Of a stretch of DNA of 64,000 nt, positions 32,359-42,747 are shown in pieces. Under the pieces are notes generated by a model. That model made no database searches. It was not told the origin of the DNA and saw only the letters and a list, made by a program, of their open reading frames with translations. How positions within the stretch are numbered: position 1 is the stretch's first letter; the number at the start of each line of letters is the position of its first letter. A program made the position numbers and the translations under genes. Source of the stretch: Actinomycetota bacterium (GTDB lineage: Bacteria; Actinomycetota; Actinomycetes; S36-B12; UBA10799); assembly GCA_020636995.1 (NCBI GenBank), contig JACJWU010000003.1:186001-250000 (forward strand), written 5' to 3'.

Positions 32359-33411
32359 ATGCGAGCAATGATCCTCAAGGAGTTCCGAGAACTGCGTCGC
32401 GACCGGCGGACGATGGGCATGCTCATCGCCATGCCGATCCTGTTGCTGATCGTCTTCGGCTACGCGGCGAATTTCAACGTGGACAACATCCCCACCGCAA
32501 CCCTGGGAGCACAGGCCGAGCAGGCGGCCACTCTGCTCGCAGAGGTACCCAAGGCTCCCTTCGACGTCACCGAGGTCGATTCCACCGGGACCGCGGACGA
32601 CGCCGAAGAGATGCTGCAACGCAACGAGGTCGACGTGGCGATCGTGACCGGCGGCGATCCCGTGGTGGCGTACATCGACGGATCGTCGTTGTTCAGCGCC
32701 CAGACCGCCGTGGCCGCCTTCAACCGACTCGGCGATCGGGTTCAGACGCAGGTGCTCTTCAACCCCGACCTCAAGACCAGCTGGGTCATGGTGCCGGCGA
32801 TCATCGGCCTGATCCTCACGTTCATCGGCACCATCATCACCAGCATCGGGATGGTCAAGGAGAAGCAGACCGGCACGATCGAGCAGCTCGCCGTGATGCC
32901 CATCAAACCGAGCACGGTCATCCTCGGCAAGATCGCACCGTACTTCCTGCTGGCGTCCCTGGACATGGTGCTGGTCACGGTGCTGGGGATGCTGCTGTTC
33001 GACGTCCCGTTCAACGGCAGCGTGGCGGTGTTCGCGCTGGGCGCCGGCCTGTTCCTGTTCGTGGTGCTCGGGCTCGGGGTCTTCATCTCGACCATCTCGC
33101 AGAACGTCGGCCAGGCCATTCAGACCGCGTTCTTCTTCCTGCTCCCGCAGATCCTGCTGTCCGGGATCATCTTCCCGCTCGAGGCGATCCCGTGGGCGGT
33201 GCGGTGGATCAGCTACTTCCTGCCGCTGACCTACTTCACGATGGTCTCGCAAGGAGTGATGCTGCGAGGGGCTCCGCTGGACTCGCTGTGGTTCCCGCTG
33301 CTCATGCTCACCGTCATGGCGATCATCGTGTTCACCGGCGCCGTTCTGCGGTTCCGGCGCAACTTGGCACCCGGTGACGGCCGGCACACGAAGACCAAGG
33401 CCGCGGCATGA
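32359..33411 (+). CDS. ABC-2 type exporter permease (YbhR/YbhS-like)
   Basis: A 350-residue ABC-2 permease. It begins with the usual amphipathic lead (MRAMILKEFRELRRDRRTMG) and TM1, has a large extracytoplasmic loop of about 130 residues, then five helices with the ABC-2 cytosolic motif KEKQTGTIEQLAVMPI and the late signature LPLTYFTMVSQGVMLRG. It is the first of four coupled genes (permease, ATPase, ATPase, TetR) and the only permease, so it probably acts as a homodimer. Family members export drugs, cations or lipids; the cargo is unknown. Confidence 0.9.
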   Translation: MRAMILKEFRELRRDRRTMGMLIAMPILLLIVFGYAANFNVDNIPTATLGAQAEQAATLLAEVPKAPFDVTEVDSTGTADDAEEMLQRNEVDVAIVTGGDPVVAYIDGSSLFSAQTAVAAFNRLGDRVQTQVLFNPDLKTSWVMVPAIIGLILTFIGTIITSIGMVKEKQTGTIEQLAVMPIKPSTVILGKIAPYFLLASLDMVLVTVLGMLLFDVPFNGSVAVFALGAGLFLFVVLGLGVFISTISQNVGQAIQTAFFFLLPQILLSGIIFPLEAIPWAVRWISYFLPLTYFTMVSQGVMLRGAPLDSLWFPLLMLTVMAIIVFTGAVLRFRRNLAPGDGRHTKTKAAA

Positions 33412-34204
33412 GCGTGCAGGATCTCACCGTCCGTCGGGGGCACACCGTGGCGCTCGACGATGTCTCGCTGGAGACCCCGGCCGGCCGGATCACGGCGGTG
33501 GTGGGTGGTGACGGTGCGGGCAAGACGACCCTGCTGGAGGCGTTGGTCGGACTCGTGGAGCCCGCGTCCGGCACCGTCGACACCCCGGACCGCGCCCAGA
33601 TCGGCTACATGCCCTCGGGGGCCGGCAGTTGGTACGACCTGACCGTGGACGAGAACATCGGGTTCGTCGGCGGTTCCTACGGGGTCAAGGATCTGGCGCA
33701 ACGGGCCGACGAGTTGCTGACCCGGGCTGATCTGATGCACGCCCGCGACCGCCTGGTGGGCCGCCTGTCGGGCGGGATGCGCCAGAAACTGGGCTTCTGT
33801 CTGGCGATGCTGCATCAGCCGGAACTGCTGATCCTCGACGAGCCGAGCACCGGGGTCGACCCGGTGAGCCGCGTGGAGTTGTGGCGGCTGATCAGCGAGA
33901 CGGCCGCCGCAGGGACGGCGGTTGTCATGTCGACCACGTACCTCGACGAGGCCGAGCGGGCGGGCTGGGTGCTCGTACTCGAACGTGGCAAGAACCTGCT
34001 GAGCGGCTCCCCGGACGAGGTCGTCGCATCCTGTCCGGGCGAGGTGGTCGAGACCGACGCGCCCGTACACTCCGAGTTGTCCTGGCGCAGCGGCGAGCAC
34101 TACCGGGAATGGTGGCCGGACGGCGCACCGGATGGGCAGGTCCCCGCGGTGTTGACGCTCGAGGACGTGAGCATCGTGGCGTCCCTGCGGGAAGGCCTGA
34201 CGTC

Positions 34205-34208
<4 letters not shown>
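33408..34208 (+). CDS. ABC exporter ATPase subunit, catalytically degenerate
   Basis: A 266-residue ABC ATPase, coupled to the permease by ATGA. Walker A (GGDGAGKTT), the signature LSGGMRQK and Walker B (LLILDEPSTGVDP) are intact. The Q-loop Gln is replaced (IGYMPSGAG) and the switch His is missing (MSTTYLDEAE in place of TTHYLDEAE). It can bind ATP but is unlikely to hydrolyse it efficiently by itself. It corresponds to the N-terminal half of YbhF-like double ATPases, split here into its own gene. The partner ATPase follows directly. Confidence 0.88.
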
Positions 34209-35055
<847 letters not shown>

Positions 35056-35059
<4 letters not shown>

Positions 35060-35640
35060 CACCACGGGGACGTCGGCCCGGCGATGTGGACACCCGGGAA
35101 CGCATTTTGGCCAGCGCCCGGCGATTGTTCTCGGAGAAGGGGTATGAACGGGCCAGTATGCGGGTGATCGGCCGCGACGCACAGGTGGACCCGTCACTGA
35201 TCGTCCACTACTTCGGGAGCAAGGAGGGACTGCTGGCAGAGTGCCTGCAGTTGCCCCTTGATCCACGCGTCGTGCTCGCGGAGGTCTCGCAGGCGCCTCC
35301 CGAGCAACGCGGCCGGTTGATGGTGGCGGCGTTGGTTGCCGCATGGGAGCGCCCCGAACTCCAGCAACACCTCATGGGCATGCTGCGCACCGGCACTTCA
35401 CACGACACCGCGCGGGAGGCATTGCAGCGCAGTCTGCACGACGCGGTGCAGCCGGTGGTCGCAGGACTGGCCATCGATGACCCGGACCGTCGTTCGGCTC
35501 TGGTGATGAGTCAGATCGCGGGCCTTGCGATCACGCGCTACTTCCTGCGGATCCCCGAGGTGGTGGCACTGACCCCCGACGAGATCATCGCCGCGGTCGG
35601 ACCGACGGTGCAGCGATACCTGACCGGACCGCTCGACTGA
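35056..35640 (+). CDS. TetR-family regulator of the ABC exporter operon
   Basis: A 194-residue TetR protein, last gene of the four-gene coupled operon. Residues 12-60 are the DNA-binding domain (DTRERILASARRLFSEKGYE, then GRDAQVDPSLIVHYFGSKEG). The ligand-binding half ends in AITRYFLRIPEVVALTPDEI, resembling the TetR_C group seen in CecR/YbiH-type regulators. In E. coli, CecR controls the ybhFSR exporter, the same set of functions as here, which supports a direct role. The likely operator is the palindrome at 32322. Confidence 0.9.
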
Positions 35641-35698
35641 CGGTTGATGTCAGACCCTCCGGATACTTTCCTTCGTGGAAGAAGCGGGGGATTCAGTG

Positions 35699-36271
35699 AT
35701 GGGGGAGAACGCAGCGATTCTGGCTGCAGTACGGAACGCACCGCGGTGGATGGTGACGCGATGGAGCGGACCGGACGGCACAGCCACGGTCTCGATGAGT
35801 GTTGCCGGCACCGTCGCCGAGGTGACGGTGCACGACAACCGGGCGACACATGACGGCCGCAGTGTCACGCTTGATGACCTCGGACAACTGCTGCTCGAGG
35901 TACAGGAAACGCTCGACCGCCAGGTGCTGGCGATGCCGGTCGCCCTGGGCGCAGTGACACGTCTGGTCGAGCTCTGGCGTACCACACCCAACGACGGATC
36001 GGGCCAGTGGCGGCTGCGCCAGGGTCGCATCGAATGGCACTGCACCGACGGGCTGCTTCACGTCGAGGTGGGCGACGGGGGACCCTACGCGCAACCCATG
36101 ACGCAACCATTTGTCGACGTCCTCGTCGATCTCGGCTGGAACCACCCCGACCGGGATTTCCGCAACTGCTGGCTGCAGCCTCCTGGGCAAGCCCTGGAAC
36201 CGGCGGCCCGCATCGCCGTGCTCACGACCATGGCAGCGTTCGGCTACCCGGAGCCCCCGCCGCTGCCCTGA
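35699..36271 (+). CDS. Conserved hypothetical protein
   Basis: A 190-residue soluble protein. ATG 35699 follows a G-rich ribosome site; GTG 35696 and 35675 are alternatives. The visible pattern is alternating beta strands (MVTRWSGPDGTATVSMSVA, GTVAEVTVHDN) and a Trp-rich C-terminal part (GQWRLRQGRIEWHC, LGWNHPDRDFRNCWLQP). It resembles the small chaperone-like proteins with conserved aromatic residues seen in actinobacteria, but I cannot name a family firmly. Its last 28 bases overlap the 3' end of the opposing pucR gene. Confidence 0.7.
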   Translation: MGENAAILAAVRNAPRWMVTRWSGPDGTATVSMSVAGTVAEVTVHDNRATHDGRSVTLDDLGQLLLEVQETLDRQVLAMPVALGAVTRLVELWRTTPNDGSGQWRLRQGRIEWHCTDGLLHVEVGDGGPYAQPMTQPFVDVLVDLGWNHPDRDFRNCWLQPPGQALEPAARIAVLTTMAAFGYPEPPPLP

Positions 36272-37413
36272 GTCGGCACACCGAGGACCAGTTGCAGGGC
36301 CAGTCGCTGCTGCGGATCCGCCAGATCGTCACCGAAGAGCTCCTGCAGTCGCTGATACCGATAGGACACCGTCTGTGGATGGACGTGCAGGAAACTGGCG
36401 ACGGCTTGCCGGTCGCCCTGCAGCGCGAGCCACACGGCCAGCGTGTGGCGCATCACCTCCCGCTTGCCGGCCGGCAAGCCGTTCAGGGGTCGCAGCACCC
36501 GCTCCTCGAGTTCTCCGAGGAGATCGACATCGGCGGCCACGACCATTTCGGCGAGGTGATCGGCGGCCGCCACGACCCGGGTGTCAGGGACGCGGCCTTG
36601 TCCCACGAGACGCTGAACCCGGCGGGCATGGGCCAAGGAGATGGGCGCCTGGGCGGGTGGTCGGACCGTTCCGACGAAGACCTGACTGCCGGCCCAGGAT
36701 CGTTCGAGGCTGCGCCGCCGCCCCGGGCCGGAGGGGTCGGGCAGGATCGCGATGGCCTCGTCGTCCTCGATCAGTGCGAGCACCTCCGGTGGCGGCGTGG
36801 GTTCACGGCCGGGGGGCAGCGGAACCACCGCGACGGCCATCCGCTCCGGGATCGCCCAGCCCACGGCATCGGCGGCTTCCTGCACACCCACCGGGTCGGT
36901 CAGGGCCGCGCCTTCGACGAGCAGTTCCACCAGCCGGGACCTCCGTACGCCGCGCAACCCCGCATGCGAGGCGTGTCCCTGCACACTGGCGCCGGACAAC
37001 TCGTCGATGTAGACGAAGATCGACTCCGCGAGGCCCACCAGCTGCTCGGTGGAAACCCCGGCTTCGACGGCTCGGGCCGACATGTGTTCCCACGCCACGC
37101 GCGCACCGATCCGGTAGGCCGACAGCAGCGCGGCCATCGACCGGCCCTGCTCACTTTCGATGGCGCCGATCCGCCGGTAGAAGCGTCCGGATCGCACGTT
37201 CAACGCCGGGTGGTCCGTGCCGAACAGATCGAGCAGCCGGGACAAGGCGATCTCCGTCCCCCTGGTCACCACCGGACCCATGTCGCTGTCCAGGGCCCCC
37301 GAGTAGGCCGGGACGCCGCGGGCGATCTCGACCACAGTGGCCTGCACGACCGTGGGCAGGGTGGGCCGCAGGACGTCCGCGACCTGTGTGGTCAAGCGAC
37401 TCCACGGCTGCAT
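36244..37413 (-). CDS. PucR/CdaR-family transcriptional regulator
   Basis: A 389-residue regulator. The C-terminal 60 residues are the PucR helix-turn-helix (KREVMRHTLAVWLALQGDRQ, then AVASFLHVHPQTVSYRYQRL and FGDDLADPQQRLALQLVL). The N-terminal 160 residues form the helical input domain typical of these proteins (YSGALDSDMGPVVTRGTEIA, SAYRIGARVAWEHMSA). PucR-type regulators answer to purine, sugar-acid or fatty-acid metabolites. A dyad at 37412-37433 overlaps its start codon and may be its own operator. The divergent neighbour is a HAD phosphatase. Confidence 0.9.
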   Translation of the reverse strand: MQPWSRLTTQVADVLRPTLPTVVQATVVEIARGVPAYSGALDSDMGPVVTRGTEIALSRLLDLFGTDHPALNVRSGRFYRRIGAIESEQGRSMAALLSAYRIGARVAWEHMSARAVEAGVSTEQLVGLAESIFVYIDELSGASVQGHASHAGLRGVRRSRLVELLVEGAALTDPVGVQEAADAVGWAIPERMAVAVVPLPPGREPTPPPEVLALIEDDEAIAILPDPSGPGRRRSLERSWAGSQVFVGTVRPPAQAPISLAHARRVQRLVGQGRVPDTRVVAAADHLAEMVVAADVDLLGELEERVLRPLNGLPAGKREVMRHTLAVWLALQGDRQAVASFLHVHPQTVSYRYQRLQELFGDDLADPQQRLALQLVLGVPTQGSGGGSG

Positions 37414-37433
37414 TTTGTCACTCTATGACAAAT
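37412..37433. promoter_or_regulatory. Inverted repeat overlapping the pucR start codon
   Basis: attttgtca and tgacaaata form 7-bp complementary arms (TTTGTCA/TGACAAA) around five bases. The dyad covers the first codons and leader of the leftward pucR gene and lies 65 bases before the HAD phosphatase start. A protein bound here would block both pucR translation-start sequences and its promoter, consistent with autoregulation. Confidence 0.6.
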
Positions 37434-37497
37434 ACTCGGCCCTAAGTCTGGGCCCGGAGCAATATTGGCGACGATTGATTGTGGGGACGATAGAACC

Positions 37498-38253
37498 ATG
37501 AGTACAGCAGCATTCTTCGACCTCGACGGCACCCTGATCCCCGGATCGGCGAACATCCCCCTGGCCAAGGCCGCCTTCCGGCAGGGCTTCGCCAGCCCGA
37601 CGGAGGTCTTGAAGGATCTGCGCAACGGCGTCAGCTTCCTGCTGAAGGGGGCCACCGACGAGCGGTCGGCGCAAGTGCGCGACCGCATCCTGCAGGCGGT
37701 CCAGGGCCACAGGGCGGCCGACGTCGAGGCACTCGGCGACTACTTCATCCACGACCTCGTGGCGTCCATCACCCCTGCCATGCGCGAGGTGCTCGACCGG
37801 CACGGTGTCGCCGGGGAGGACCGGATCGTGGTCTCGGCGTCACCGACTGAGATCGTGTCCCGCCTCGCCCACGGCGCAGGTCTGGAGTACGGGGTGGGGA
37901 CCACCGCCGCCCGCGACGAGGCCGGCGTCTACACCGGCGATCTCACCGGGCCGTTCTGCTACAAGGAGGGCAAGGTCGAGGTGATGCAGACACTGGCCGC
38001 CGAGAAGGGCTACGACCTGGCGGAGTGCTACGCGTACACCGACTCGGCCAGCGACATGCCGATGCTGGAGGCAGTCGGGCACCCGGTGGTCGTGAACCCG
38101 GAGCCGGAGCTGCGGGAGATCGCGGCAGAGCGGGGTTGGCCGATCGTCGAGACCTCCTCGGTGCCGCGCGTGAAACTCTCCTCGGCGCGGGGCCTGACCC
38201 GGATGGCCAAGAATCTCGCGGCCGCGGTGGGGCGTCGGGCTCTGCCAGCCTGA
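37498..38253 (+). CDS. HAD-IB family phosphatase (SerB/PSPase-like)
   Basis: A 251-residue HAD hydrolase from ATG 37498. Motif I FFDLDGTLIPG (nucleophile Asp), motif II VVSASPTEIV, the conserved Lys in CYKEGKVEVM and motif IV YAYTDSASDMPMLEAVG are all present, with a helical type I cap. HAD-IB enzymes of this form dephosphorylate phosphoserine, lysophospholipids or related compounds, and actinobacterial versions are often fused to acyltransferases; here it is single-domain. Substrate not determined. Confidence 0.88.
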   Translation: MSTAAFFDLDGTLIPGSANIPLAKAAFRQGFASPTEVLKDLRNGVSFLLKGATDERSAQVRDRILQAVQGHRAADVEALGDYFIHDLVASITPAMREVLDRHGVAGEDRIVVSASPTEIVSRLAHGAGLEYGVGTTAARDEAGVYTGDLTGPFCYKEGKVEVMQTLAAEKGYDLAECYAYTDSASDMPMLEAVGHPVVVNPEPELREIAAERGWPIVETSSVPRVKLSSARGLTRMAKNLAAAVGRRALPA

Positions 38254-38262
38254 GGCAGTCCC

Positions 38263-39486
38263 CTACGCGGTGAGTGGTGGTGATCTGTCGGTGGTGGGGG
38301 TGATTCGGGGGATGCCGTCGACTATCTGCACGGTGTAGTGGCCGTGGTGCAGGTCGTGGTGGCATCGCGAGCACAGCAGCACCAGATTTGACACGTCGGT
38401 TGAGCCGCCGTGGCGCCAGTGATGGACGTGGTGGGCCTGGCAGAACCGGGGGGCCCGCCCGCAGCGGATGCAGCCCCGGTCTCTGACGATCAACGCCCGC
38501 CACTGGTTGTGGTCGGCGGTGCGCCTACCCCGGGCCAAGGCCAGTGGCACGAAGGTGTTCTCCCGCCGGGTGCCCAGGATCACCGAGACGATCGCGGTGC
38601 AGGTGATCAGGTCGAGCATCCGGGTGCCCAGCGCCGACTCGTCCTCGAGTACGGCCCCGTCGGAACTGAGATCCTCCAGATCGACCAGCACCGAGACCTG
38701 GGACACCCCCAACGGGTTCTTGTTCGCCTGCCCGGCGGTGGTCAGATCCGACAGGGCGTCGGCCCGGCGCTGTTTGGCGGTCCTGGTGTCTTCCCGGGTG
38801 CTGCGTTTCATGAGGGTGGCCAGGGCGTCACGTAACGCAGCACCAGCGACCGGGTCCAGGTAGCCGTCGAGGCGGAACATCCCGTTGGCGGTTTCCGACA
38901 GCGACAGCGACCGTTTGGCGTGCAGGTCCTCGGCGGTGTGGTCGCGGGCGTCGGGCCGGCACTGATCAGCCAACACGCCCAGGATCCTGCGCAGTTCGTT
39001 CGGCTCGACGGTTTCGGCGATCGTCACCACATGCGATTCGATCGCGTGGAAGTTGGTGATCTTCGGGGCTTCGGCGGTGATCACCGCCACGTGCGCGCCG
39101 GAGATGTTCCCGGCCCGGAACGACTCGGCCACCTTCGGCAGGTGCTGCAAAGCGTTACCCCGCGCCACCGTCGCCGACCCGACCGCCGGATTCGAGCCGG
39201 TCGCCACCGCGACCAGCATCCCCGTCGTCCCCACACCCAACACCCGGGAATCCGCGTGCTCATCGGCGGCGCCGGCCAACTCGGTGAGGTAGGCATCCAG
39301 ACGGTTCCGCAGCGCCGCGACCGCAGTCATCGCCCCCGCCCGGGACTCCGCATGCATGGTCTCGGGATCGGGAAGTGCGTCGATGGACCTGTGGAGCTGG
39401 TCGACCTCGACCGGGTGCTGACGAGGAAGTTCGGCGGCCAACGCGCAACGGCGTTTCACCTGCCGCGACACCTCGAACACCGCCAC
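38263..39486 (-). CDS. DUF222/HNH endonuclease (13E12 family)
   Basis: A 407-residue protein with an N-terminal DUF222 domain (ARGNALQHLPKVAESFRAGN, then ISGAHVAVITAE...CRPDARDHTAEDLHAKRSL and LDPVAGAALRDAL) and a C-terminal HNH nuclease (ALIVRDRGCIRCGRAPRFCQ, then AHHVHHWRHGGSTDVSNLVL and LCSRCHHDLHHGHYTVQ) with two Cys pairs for zinc and the catalytic His. This large family is repeated many times in actinobacterial genomes, including the 13E12 elements of mycobacteria, and its biological role is unresolved. It lies convergent with the HAD phosphatase, its stop 10 bases away. Confidence 0.92.
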   Translation of the reverse strand: MAVFEVSRQVKRRCALAAELPRQHPVEVDQLHRSIDALPDPETMHAESRAGAMTAVAALRNRLDAYLTELAGAADEHADSRVLGVGTTGMLVAVATGSNPAVGSATVARGNALQHLPKVAESFRAGNISGAHVAVITAEAPKITNFHAIESHVVTIAETVEPNELRRILGVLADQCRPDARDHTAEDLHAKRSLSLSETANGMFRLDGYLDPVAGAALRDALATLMKRSTREDTRTAKQRRADALSDLTTAGQANKNPLGVSQVSVLVDLEDLSSDGAVLEDESALGTRMLDLITCTAIVSVILGTRRENTFVPLALARGRRTADHNQWRALIVRDRGCIRCGRAPRFCQAHHVHHWRHGGSTDVSNLVLLCSRCHHDLHHGHYTVQIVDGIPRITPTTDRSPPLTA

Positions 39487-39613
39487 CCGATCACCCCACT
39501 CCCACTACCCCTATTCTCGCACGTACGTACGACGAACACCAGTACCAATCCGGGAATGTGGACACCGGATCACCCGCCCCAGGGCGGATGCCAGGATGCC
39601 AGGATGCCAGCGA

Positions 39614-41071
39614 CTAGGCCGCACCCGAGGTGTTGTAGTTGGGCAACTTCGGCACATCGCGCCGTGCCGCGGGCAGGGAGCCGTCGGCCATCTTCTCCAG
39701 CAGGTTCGCGGTCACCGCCCGGCTGAAGTCCGACGACGCCGCCGTGATCCCCTTCTTCTTCGCCGGACCGTTCAGCGATCGGGTCCAGTTCATGGTCCCG
39801 GTGGCGAAGACGTTGGCCCCGGAACCGACCGTGTAGTACGTCATCGTCGACCAGGTCCCGATCCCCCGGCAGGTCACCGGCGACAAGGTCGGTACCTCGA
39901 TGTCCCGGGGGGTCTGGAAGCCGGGGTAGTAGCGGTCGGATTCGATCCCGACGAGTCCGGGGAACGAGGATCCGGCCTTGACCCCGGTGCCTTCGAAGAG
40001 TGCGAAACCGGGCTCACGGATAACCATCGGGCCTTCGACCGGGAAGGCGTCGTACAGCATTCCCACCACCGCCGACTCCGGTTTCCCGAGATCGCGCCAC
40101 CGGATGTTCTTCGGCTGGATCGCCGCATCCTTGGCGCAGTAGACGTCGTCACCCTTCAGCGTCACCCGCCAGTAGCCGGCGTTCGCCCCGAGGAAGGCCA
40201 GATCGGAACCGGCGTCGCGGGCGGTGATCAGCGCTTTGCGGTACGGCTGCGGCCAGTACTCGTCGTGCCCGGTGGACACGACCCCTCGGGCACCGTTCAG
40301 CAATCCGGGCTCGCGCGCGATGTCCGCGTTGGTGAACCACACATGGTCGATGCCGACCTCGTCGGCGAACCGCGCCACGGGGATGTCGAATCCGAACGCG
40401 ATCGGCGCCCCCCACAGAGCGTGGTCGTAGGGGCGGTCGTAGGACACCGCGTAGGAGCGCCCCGCGAAGGAACCGCCTGTGTCTTTGTACAGGCTGCGGC
40501 CGCCCCAGATGTTGTATGCCTGCCAGGTAAGGCTCGCGGCGATGATGGCGACCTTGCCCTCGGCAGATGCCGGGCGCACGACGAACGGGATGTTCGTGCC
40601 ACCCGCCGGGGTGCGCACCACAACCGTGTACAGCCCCGAGGGCCAACCGGTGGTGTCGACCTCGGCGACCACCGGCCAGTCCGCGGACACCATGCGCGTG
40701 CTGGGATCGACCTGCTTGGTCGTGAAGAGACGCTTGCGGCCGGTGACCTCCGCCACCTTGGTCCCGCCCTTGCCTGCGAAATGACCGATGCGGTAGACAC
40801 TGGCCCGCCAGTTGTCGGCCGCCGACACGTGCAACTGCAGGGGCTGTCCGGCCAGCACGGAGTCGTTGGCGTACGCCGACAGCACCCCAGCGGGCGCGAC
40901 CTTGCCGGCGCGCCAGCGGTCGGTCGGTGCGGACGCCGTCGCCGGACTCGCCGCGGGTGAGGGTGCCTTCGATGTCGTGCCCGTGCTCGCGGTCTCGACC
41001 TGCTCGGTGGCACATGCGGCCGTGGTCAGACCAGCGCCGGCGATGAGCAGTTGGCGGCGCGTCAGTTCCAC
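39614..41071 (-). CDS. Tat-exported lipoprotein related to N,N-dimethylformamidase large subunit
   Basis: A 485-residue protein from GTG 41071. The N-terminus has twin arginines and a lipobox (ELTRRQLLIAGAGLTTAAC), predicting Tat export and lipidation, then a 40-residue Thr/Ser/Pro linker. The core matches the C-terminal domain of N,N-dimethylformamidase beta (SLTWQAYNIWGGRSLYKDTG, then SYDRPYDHALWGAP, STGHDEYWPQPYRKALITAR and GANAGYWRV). An Ig-like domain precedes it (AGQPLQLHVSAADNWRASVY). Many actinobacterial homologues are annotated only by this domain and their substrates are unknown. An amidase or glycan-related function at the cell surface is possible. Confidence 0.8.
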   Translation of the reverse strand: MELTRRQLLIAGAGLTTAACATEQVETASTGTTSKAPSPAASPATASAPTDRWRAGKVAPAGVLSAYANDSVLAGQPLQLHVSAADNWRASVYRIGHFAGKGGTKVAEVTGRKRLFTTKQVDPSTRMVSADWPVVAEVDTTGWPSGLYTVVVRTPAGGTNIPFVVRPASAEGKVAIIAASLTWQAYNIWGGRSLYKDTGGSFAGRSYAVSYDRPYDHALWGAPIAFGFDIPVARFADEVGIDHVWFTNADIAREPGLLNGARGVVSTGHDEYWPQPYRKALITARDAGSDLAFLGANAGYWRVTLKGDDVYCAKDAAIQPKNIRWRDLGKPESAVVGMLYDAFPVEGPMVIREPGFALFEGTGVKAGSSFPGLVGIESDRYYPGFQTPRDIEVPTLSPVTCRGIGTWSTMTYYTVGSGANVFATGTMNWTRSLNGPAKKKGITAASSDFSRAVTANLLEKMADGSLPAARRDVPKLPNYNTSGAA

Positions 41072-41150
41072 CCCGTCATGGTCGCACGGATGCCACCGTC
41101 GGCTGCGGAGCCTGCGACAACCACGGGCCACAGCAGGCAGAATCACCGAC

Positions 41151-41639
41151 ATGGAGCACAAGGCCCTCATCGAGTCGACCACCGTGGACGCCGTCCAGCG
41201 CCTGCTGAGCGAGCACGCCTTCCTGGAGGCGTTCGCCAAGGAGGTGGGTGTGACCACCGGCGAGATCGACATCGACCAGCGCGACGAGGCGATCGCCGCG
41301 ACGATGCCGTGGGCCTTCCGCACGGACAAGGCCGGGATCCCGTCGCTGGCCCAGAAGTTCCTGCCCCAGGAGGTACAGCTGCAGTGGTCGCAGAGCTGGC
41401 AACTCGAGGCACCCAACGGCGACATCACCGTCGAACTGCACGGCCACCCGGCGGCGACCTGCACCGGCCGCGCGACGCTGACCCAGAGCGGTGACGACGT
41501 CGAATACACAGTGGTCACGCAGACCAAGACCACCGGCGTGCCGTGGCCGCTGGGCGGCAAGGTCGAGTCGATGATCAACAAGGACCTCGTCGGGTGGATC
41601 CTCTCGGTGCAGGCCCGGGTCGCCAACCGGGAGATCTAG
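41151..41639 (+). CDS. DUF2505 family protein
   Basis: A 162-residue protein matching the DUF2505 family of actinobacteria (START/Bet v1-like fold expected): SEHAFLEAFAKEVGVTTGEI, WAFRTDKAGIPSLAQKFL, TVELHGHPAATCTGRATL and a final amphipathic helix (GGKVESMINKDLVGWILSVQ). Proteins of this shape bind hydrophobic ligands, but none is known here. It starts at ATG 41151, divergent from the Tat lipoprotein gene 79 bases away. Confidence 0.8.
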   Translation: MEHKALIESTTVDAVQRLLSEHAFLEAFAKEVGVTTGEIDIDQRDEAIAATMPWAFRTDKAGIPSLAQKFLPQEVQLQWSQSWQLEAPNGDITVELHGHPAATCTGRATLTQSGDDVEYTVVTQTKTTGVPWPLGGKVESMINKDLVGWILSVQARVANREI

Positions 41640-41720
41640 CGTCGGCCTGGCAGAACGGTTCGCGCGGCGTTCGACCGACAGGGTCCTCATCGCGCGCGGC
41701 TCCCGAGCAGAATAGGTCAC

Positions 41721-42701
41721 GTGAGCGACCACTATCTCGACATCGAAGCCGTGATGGATCTGCAGGAGATCATCTCCAGCCTGCAGGACCTTGAGGACGA
41801 CACCTTCGAGCGCCACGGCCTGACGGCCAGCGGCACCTGGGACGAGGTGGACGACCCCGTCCTCATCGGCCCCGAGGGCCACCCCATCGACACCTGGCGC
41901 GAGGGCTACCCGTACACCCAACGCCTGGATCGCCGTGAGTACGAGCTGCAGAAGCGTCTGCTGCAGATCGAGCTGCTGAAGATGCAGGGCTGGGTCAAGG
42001 AGACCGGGCAGCGGATCGTGATGGTGTTCGAAGGCCGCGACGCCGCCGGGAAGGGCGGGACGATCAAGCGCTTCACCGAGCACATGAACCCCCGCGGCGC
42101 CCGCGTCATCGCGCTGGAGAAGCCGTCGCCGCGCGAAGCCGGCCAGTGGTACTTCCAGCGCTACATCCGGCACCTGCCCACCCGCGGGGAGATCGTGATG
42201 TTCGACCGGTCCTGGTACAACCGCGCCGGTGTGGAGCGGGTCATGGGATTCTGCACCGACGACGAGTACGACGAGTTCATGCGCCAGGCACCGGAGTTCG
42301 AGCGGATGCTCGTGCGCGACGACATCATCCTCATCAAGTTCTGGTTCTCGGTGTCGCGCAAGGAGCAGATCACCCGGTTCACCATCCGGCGTATCGACCC
42401 GGTGCGGCAGTGGAAACTCAGCCCGATGGATCTGGCGAGTCTGGACCGGTGGCACGACTACACCGCCGCCAAGGAGGCGATGTTCTGGTACACGGACACC
42501 GACTTCGCGCCGTGGACGGTGGTGCGCAGCAACGACAAGAAACGGGGCCGGCTCGAGGCCATGCGATGGGTGCTGAACCGGGTCGACTATCCGGACAAGG
42601 ACCTCGAGGTGGTCGGAAGCCCGGACCCCTCCATCGTCGGACCGCCGGTCGACATCTACGAGAGCGAAGAGAACACGGGTCGGGTGTTCCCGACGTTGTA
42701 A
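41721..42701 (+). CDS. ppk2: Polyphosphate kinase 2 (PPK2)
   Basis: A 326-residue class I PPK2. Core motifs: Walker A VMVFEGRDAAGKGGTIKR, the lid/arginine segment ARVIALEKPSPREAGQWYFQ, Walker B VMFDRSWYNRAGVERVMGF and KFWFSVSRKEQITRF. The N-terminal 80-residue extension is the usual leader in actinobacterial members. It transfers phosphate between polyphosphate and nucleoside diphosphates, generally favouring GTP or ATP synthesis. It belongs with the PPi-PFK at 45827 and the polyphosphate glucokinase at 54033 in a polyphosphate-linked economy. Confidence 0.95.
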   Translation: MSDHYLDIEAVMDLQEIISSLQDLEDDTFERHGLTASGTWDEVDDPVLIGPEGHPIDTWREGYPYTQRLDRREYELQKRLLQIELLKMQGWVKETGQRIVMVFEGRDAAGKGGTIKRFTEHMNPRGARVIALEKPSPREAGQWYFQRYIRHLPTRGEIVMFDRSWYNRAGVERVMGFCTDDEYDEFMRQAPEFERMLVRDDIILIKFWFSVSRKEQITRFTIRRIDPVRQWKLSPMDLASLDRWHDYTAAKEAMFWYTDTDFAPWTVVRSNDKKRGRLEAMRWVLNRVDYPDKDLEVVGSPDPSIVGPPVDIYESEENTGRVFPTL

Positions 42702-42747
42702 ACCCTCCGCGCTCGGCGTACGCGGCTCCCGTGCCAGACTCGCCCGC

